The notes under the pieces: generated by a model
Database searches by the model: none
What the model was told of the DNA's origin: nothing
What the model saw: the letters and a program-made list of their open reading frames with translations, nothing else
Translations under genes and position numbers: made by a program
Part shown: positions 58,872 through 64,000 of the stretch, piece after piece
Layout of the letters: each line of letters begins with the position of its first letter
Numbering within the stretch: the first letter of the stretch is position 1
Assembly: GCA_963556695.1 (NCBI GenBank)
Contig: CAUWAG010000008.1
Coordinates: forward strand, 434,001-498,000
Source: Anthostomella pinea
Taxonomy: Eukaryota > Ascomycota > Sordariomycetes > Xylariales > Xylariaceae
DNA: 64,000 nucleotides
Direction of reading: 5' to 3'

Positions 58872-59371
58872 GAATGGTCGGCGTCTGGATACAGAAAGTC
58901 ACGCGGAGTCGAGCATACCACAGGACAAGGCATGTCGCACTCGAGACCCTGACAGGTGCACCGACTACTTTAGCTTTGACTGTAGCACACGCTGGCGAGT
59001 GCTTGACAGGAAGACGGGGCACGACGTAGATGTAAGCTATAGGTAGTCGTAGCGAACGCCTTCTTAGTCGCGCGAGGCAGGCTCACTGTGTGACGCCAGT
59101 TTTGTGGTCGAAAAGTGCACAGGTCAGGCGGCATACTGTCAGCCATCTCAGCAGCGAATCGGATGCAACCCCTTCCAAGCTCTTGTAAGATGCCACTTGT
59201 CTGAGTCGTTAAGTCGCGTGAGTAAGGAGAACGATCGTGCTGGCTCTGTCGATATCCGACATCGATGTACCAATACGTGAGAAAGGGAGAGAGGCCCGTA
59301 TGCATATCGTGTAGTGGTTCTATAGAGGCATGTCGCGTACTGTATAGAGGTACGTATCTGCATACACATCT
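58872..59371. other. Intergenic region
   Basis: 500 bases with no gene. A perfect Pol III box-B-like GGTTCGAATCC lies at 59378-59388, but the surrounding sequence does not fold as a tRNA. Confidence 0.5.
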
Positions 59372-59758
59372 CTATAGGTTCGAATCCAGCCAATGGTGGG
59401 GCTCACCATAGTGACGAGCTGGGTTTCGAAAGCGTTCACCGAGCCAGATCATACCTGGTAAGTTACCCCATCCGATACGGTTGTCGACGAGGCCGAAGGT
59501 CTCGTCTACGAACCACGACCCACCGTCGTCCATCTCTCTCGTGAGCGTCTTGATCTGCATTAAGAAGTTCGCCCGAGCCTCTCCGATGCTGTATTCCTTC
59601 TCGGGCGTGTGCTGAATGAAACGGTAGAAGCAGGCGATGACCTAGTCGGTTGCACTCCCAGTACTCCGAGGAGAAACGGTATGTGTGCAAAGTGACTCGA
59701 GTAAGTTGATGAAGTGCTCTAAGTAGGCGCGGTTATATATGTTTCCCTTGTCTAGCAG
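59372..59758 (-). pseudogene. Probable gene remnant with internal TAG
   Basis: The minus strand from 59758 to the stop at 59372 is open for 128 codons except for one TAG at 59642-59644. Both sides read like genuine protein: L-L-D-K-G-N-I-Y-N-R-A-Y-L-E-H-F before it, and F-Y-R-F-I-Q-H-T-P-E-K-E-Y then S-W-F-V-D-E-T-F-G-L-V-D-N-R after it. The TAG could be the end of an intron (CTAG acceptor), but no GT donor at a workable distance keeps the frame. The upstream limit also coincides with an AAG acceptor after a TGA. A nonsense mutation in a decaying gene, or an unusual splice, are the options. I do not recognise the family. Confidence 0.4.
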
Positions 59759-62071
59759 CTTGTGACTTCAACTCATGAGCTTTCCAAGGATAAAGAGTAA
59801 CGAGTCATCTTGACCGATAGCTTCAGTCTCCTACGGTGACCTACTGTGTAACAAGTTGCAGCTGGCGGAGTCAGCTACCTATTCGTACCACCTCGTTATT
59901 TGGTATCCACGAACAAAGAGAAGTTATTCGAAGCCGGTGCGGTGCCGCCAGTGCGGTGTCTCCGGAGACATCAACAGATCGCAATGGTAACGCAGGCAAT
60001 CCATCTTGCGGAACCTGTACAACATCGGAGAGGCCGAGCTGTACGTTGTGTCTAGGAGAGAATTAGCCGTACCATGTGAGGGTCCGGTCCAGGTGCGCTG
60101 GCATCCTATCAGGCCTCTCTAAAAGCTTAGCTGTTTGCGTATCTAATTGAAGTGAGCTGTCCACATGACGCTGCTTACGGTACTCTCCGCATGACTTCCG
60201 GACACTTGAGTAGTGACTTCGCGGGATTCGACCCTTCGTAGCTGCTCCGCGTTCACAGGACCGCAATGTGAATGCCGAGCAAAACGTATACATAATCCAG
60301 TGGCGCTTCCACCGTCGGGAGCTCGCCGGCTTGGGATGGCGCGCCAATGGGCCTAACGAACACATCGAGCTCGGCTATGCATGGCTCCTATTGTAGGTAT
60401 GTTCCTTAACCTTGCCTTTTCCATCAGTGTTTGTCTGGCGGCCTTTGAGCAGACAGACACACTTGTGTTCACCCAGGATCCTATATACCCAGGCCTTGGC
60501 TTTTTGGTCGGGGACATAAGTTGCTTGCTTCTGAATACCACCGCACTGGAGTGGTCTTGGATCAGACCGCAATCGCATGGGCAAAGCGATGTAACTTGGG
60601 AAAGGGTGTGGCTGGCAGGTTGATATCCTTGGTCAGCTTCGGCGCACTGGCTGCAGCAGTCTTTATTCGTCACTCAAAAAAGGCAATCCTGCTGGGGTAG
60701 ATCATTCGGCAGTGACGGAGGCTCTGTTTGGTTGCTTTGCGTTGGAGCATGGATGCTGTAAACCCGTTCGAGAGGTTCGACGAGAATGAGAATGTTGATG
60801 TTCGGGAAACCAAACCAATGTCGGACGTTGACGCGAGCTATTTTTGGAAAGAGCACCTGCAGCTGCAGCATTTGAGCCGCACGTCATTGTTGGTTGGTCC
60901 CTCTTTTTTCCGTATTGACAGGTCGAACACGGGCGGGCTGCCGAATTCACTGCGAAAAGTGGCCCCCAAGTCCGTTCATTGGAGGGATAAGGAGTGGGAT
61001 TGGACCATTGGACCCGGATTGCTGGGTTCAGATGCAGGGACCCCCTGAAGGTTCCGACGAACACGGCCTCCCTTCTTCAAGTTCAACCCCCCACACGAGC
61101 TACAACCGCATGGGATCCCATAGGCGATTACGGGCGGCGACAACCCGGCGCGCCAACAACCCGATGTGACCATCGTCGACCGGGGCACTTGGCAAGTTGG
61201 CGGCAGTCCGAAGCTGACGCTAGCCGTGCCTGGCGGGCGCTCCAGACTCCTCCAGCTGCTCTTTCGTATCGTGGCCTCGTCCATCGCAATACGAAACGCC
61301 AATTACACCTCACGAACGACAATGTCGAATCAAGCCTCGGTATAGAAACCCAGCCCCACGCCTCTGCCAGCAGCAGGAACCCACCCACCTATGTCATGCC
61401 ATGCAGCCCTACCGGCCGGGACGCATCGCCTTCGTCCCATGTGGTGCCGGTTGCGAACGCCGGGAGTTGGTTCCAGGGGCGCTAGACGTGATTCGCTCCG
61501 TGATTCGCGTGAGCTCTGCAGGCCCGCTGACCAGGTGCAGACTGCCCATGGCACTTCGAACAGGACCGGGTTACAACTTTCTCGTGTGCCTCCCTGGTAT
61601 GTCGGCCAAATACCCAGGACACTCTTGGCAGGATCACTTCGTGCCTCCGGTATGGAAGCTCTTGCAGGGCATTGAACGGTGCTGCTCTCGTGAAAGGCCT
61701 CAGCTTTACTATAGCTGATCTTCTCGTATTGGAATCCTCTGCTCAGCTCCATATGTGTCCGGATTTTCGTGATGCTAAACCCCAATGTTTGAGGTCAAGC
61801 TCCGGGAGGTAGATATATGGAGTGCGGCTCGTCTCGAGATGTCTCAACCATCCTTGCAAGCGTACCCGACATATTGGGCTGGATCATACCCGACGTTGCC
61901 TCTGAGTTGCCCTTCCAAGACATACACGCCGCCCGAAACAGGCCCCGAGGGTGAAACATCGATCGAGTGGCAGACCCATACTGATGGAACTGTTCCTTCA
62001 CATTGGTATGTTGATCATGTAACCAGCCGTAGTCTTACCACTGACAGGATGTTCAGGGTACATATTGCAAG
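59759..62071. other. Intergenic region
   Basis: About 2.3 kb without a defendable gene. Plus-strand frames at 60381-60623 (with a signal-peptide-like start) and 61401-61718 have some protein-like character but no partner exons or known domain. The remnant at 59372 may have further exons here that I could not join. Confidence 0.45.
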
Positions 62072-63737
62072 ATGGTTGGCGTGCCCGGGAAGTACAAAGG
62101 TAAGCCTGTGCCCGAAAAGCCATGACCTGCACGGCCGACCTATCTCTAACCGACTATACGTCCGCAATAGGCTGTAACACATGCAGGTCCCGAAGAGTCA
62201 AATGTGACAACACTCGCCCGTTCTGCAAGAGGTGCACAGATTATGGCCGCGAATGTGGCGGATACGAACGAGAGACCGTCTTCATTGTGGGCACGCCGGA
62301 CGATAAAGGCAGATGCGCCTCCCACCCACCGCGCAATGCCCAAGCGTCTAGGGGAGACCAGACTGAAGAAGAAGAACCACAAATGATAGAGACGTTGGAA
62401 CTCACTGCCGCCGAGCCTCGACAACCTGCGTGGAACGACACTCTCCTTTTGGACTCTGCTGCTGGGACTCATTGGATCAGAATAGTGGCTCGTCATACCA
62501 CCCTCGAAGATGCCTTCCAGAGCAACAGCTCGGCGTCACAACAAAGCGAAGTGGCCCTGTCGCTGACAGGTTCTCGACCACTCGATGTGACTCCGACTTT
62601 TGGCCAAGAGGACTTTAACTTGAAATCGCATTGCTTGATGAGACTCCCCCGGGGCAGTGATAATGCAGGAAGCACTTCAGACGAGGGCCTGTTCCTGTTC
62701 CTGTACGAGGTAAGATGAAAGCACCACGCTATATCGCTCATCACTGATGATCATGGCAGCACAATTCTTCCTCTATTTACAGCAACGAGCCGGCGGGGAA
62801 AAGCCCAGACGGGCTGGCAGATGCGATTCGTGAACCAGGTCCAGCAGCCTATCAGGACTTACCAGCCCACCATTTCTTTGCCCGGGTCTATCGGCCTAGC
62901 GCTGTGAGTACACACGCCCAATCATTGAACTGTCACTAAGTGAGATGTTAGATTTGGGCAGCATTGCTCAACCGTCAGCCCACCTTCCTATGCAACCCCG
63001 AGTGGACGGTCGTGCCATGGGAACGCCATCCCCGGACACCCCTCGACGATCTCCTCGACATAGTCGTATTGTTACCATCGATCTACTCAGTAGCAGACCG
63101 CATAACGTCACTAGAGCCGAGTCCATCCCGCCGGCTGAGAGCGAAGGACCTCCTCGCTAACTGCGTCAACATCGAGGCGCAATGCGAAATCTGGTACAGC
63201 GTGGTGCAACAAAAAGCCGAGTCCTCGGGCCAGGGCTCGTTGTACTGGGTAGCGGACTCCATGACTAATGCTCCCTCCCACGCACCGTTCGCCGATGTCT
63301 TGCACTTCGCCTCGCCCCTGATGTGTCTCGTGCACATCTACAAGTGGGCGGTCCTCATCGGCTTCCACCAGTGCATCTACGCCCTCCTCGAAGTCATCTT
63401 CGAGCCCGGCGCCGAAGAGGGCTCTTCTTCTTCTTCAGCACCGGACCTGCCATCTGGCATCGACCCGCGCAAGTACCAACTCCCGCAGACGCGGGCGCTC
63501 GCCGCCAACGTGTGTCGCGGCCTTGACTACGCGCTAGGCACGACGGGGCAGCCGGACCTCCTGGCCGCGCCGCTGTGGGTCATCGGTAACTTTTATAATG
63601 GGCTGAGGCGGTTTGGCGACGGCGAGATGGAGCGGCTGTGGTGTGCTGGATTTAGGGGGAGGTTGGAGGCGAGGGGCCGGGAGATGGATGCTTGGTTGAG
63701 GGACAAACGATGGAACGAGGTTGGGCGGTTTGGGTGA
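62072..63737 (+). CDS. Zn2Cys6 transcription factor
   Basis: Four exons (62072-62099, 62171-62709, 62760-62903, 62952-63737) with introns of 71, 50 and 48 bases encode 498 residues. A 28-base first exon supplies M-V-G-V-P-G-K-Y-K. The binuclear cluster follows at once: C-N-T-C-R-S-R-R-V-K-C and C-K-R-C-T-D-Y-G-R-E-C, with spacing C-x2-C-x6-C-x6-C-x2-C-x6-C. The rest matches the common fungal architecture with a C-terminal regulatory domain: L-F-L-Y-E-H-N-S-S-S, then V-Y-R-P-S-A-I-W-A-A-L-L-N-R and P-L-D-D-L-L-D-I-V, ending in helices. Such factors often regulate metabolism genes nearby, but no target cluster is visible in the window; it may lie to the right. Confidence 0.88.
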
Positions 63738-64000
63738 GAGGAGGGGGTGGAGAGACAACGCTGGACGTAGAGGGTCTCTTGCTGGGTTGGTACGTGGTAT
63801 GGTCTTGGGAGTAGAACTTCGCGTATAGACGGTACTGTGTACAAGTAGATTGCGTGTAGGCATACGTATAAAAGCTTGGGAATTTCTTAAACCAAAAGTC
63901 GAGAGATTTGCATCGAGTTGGAGTGTTGTTTGAGCATGACACATCTACCTTAAGAGGAACTCGGTTCCCAGGATCATGAAAAGGGGGTCCCTCGGAATAC
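63738..64000. other. 3' flank at window end
   Basis: 263 bases after the Zn2Cys6 gene, with no feature recognised. The minus-strand frames here (63534-63944) are Pro/Ser-rich shadows. Confidence 0.6.

Noticed and set aside
59290..59400. tRNA-like region with GGTTCGAATCC and GTAGTGGTTC
   Set aside because: The T-stem has two mismatches out of five and no acceptor or anticodon stem can be formed.
60381..60623. 80-residue plus-strand frame with a hydrophobic start
   Set aside because: The start resembles a signal peptide, but the remainder has no conserved pattern and there is no supporting promoter or partner exon.

Overview
The window looks like nuclear DNA of a filamentous ascomycete (Pezizomycotina, most likely a sordariomycete-type mould). 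Reasons: short GT..AG introns of roughly 45-180 bases with CTRAC-like branch sites, single-copy eukaryotic housekeeping genes, an intron-bearing tRNA-Asp, a Zn2Cys6 regulator, a Sge1/Wor1/Ryp1-type WOPR regulator, a necrosis-inducing (NLP) secreted protein and a fungal GH35 beta-galactosidase. The species cannot be named from the sequence. Gene density is modest and several intergenic stretches exceed 3 kb.

Layout. 1-8.2 kb: mostly non-coding, with one poorly resolved hypothetical gene (847-2167, -). 8.26-9.06 kb: conserved acidic protein. 9-14.3 kb: non-coding, ending in a 232-base foldback (inverted repeat) before CAF17/IBA57 (14326-15657). 15.9-17.2 kb: tRNA-Asp(GTC) and a Cwf23/DNAJC17-like spliceosomal J-protein, both -. 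19.2-22.7 kb: putative secreted protein and the mitochondrial tRNA-modifying enzyme MTO1, both -. 24.3-25.1 kb: hypothetical. 26.8-28.4 kb: cardiolipin synthase (four exons). 29.5-31.1 kb: WOPR regulator with more than 5 kb of largely empty DNA upstream. 36.4-39.1 kb: ten-exon tyrosyl-DNA phosphodiesterase with a ubiquitin-interacting motif. It is divergent from an NLP gene (39.7-40.5 kb) across a 615-base interval that holds a 28-G tract and a 21-base inverted repeat. 40.8-44.3 kb: nine-exon beta-galactosidase. 45.5-46.7 kb: PNRC/EDC-type decapping activator. 48.05-49.26 kb: RBX1 and, convergent to it, a small three-exon SPC1 gene. 51.1-53.1 kb: CorA Mg2+ transporter. 54.2-55.9 kb: BTB-like protein with a coding minisatellite. 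57.3-57.4 kb: degenerate interstitial telomere-like repeats. 57.9-58.9 kb: membrane-anchored sulfotransferase-fold protein. 59.4-59.8 kb: probable gene remnant. 62.1-63.7 kb: Zn2Cys6 transcription factor.

Many genes serve organelles or basic cell functions: CAF17, MTO1 and cardiolipin synthase in mitochondria; SPC1 in the ER; RBX1 in ubiquitination; the J-protein and PNRC protein in RNA metabolism; TDP1 in DNA repair. The part that suggests host or substrate interaction is 29.5-44.3 kb, where a WOPR master regulator, an NLP and a secreted glycosidase lie within 15 kb. I see no PKS/NRPS cluster, CRISPR or intact transposon. Exon models were built by hand from splice signals and reading-frame closure. 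They are consistent arithmetically but not confirmed by transcripts.
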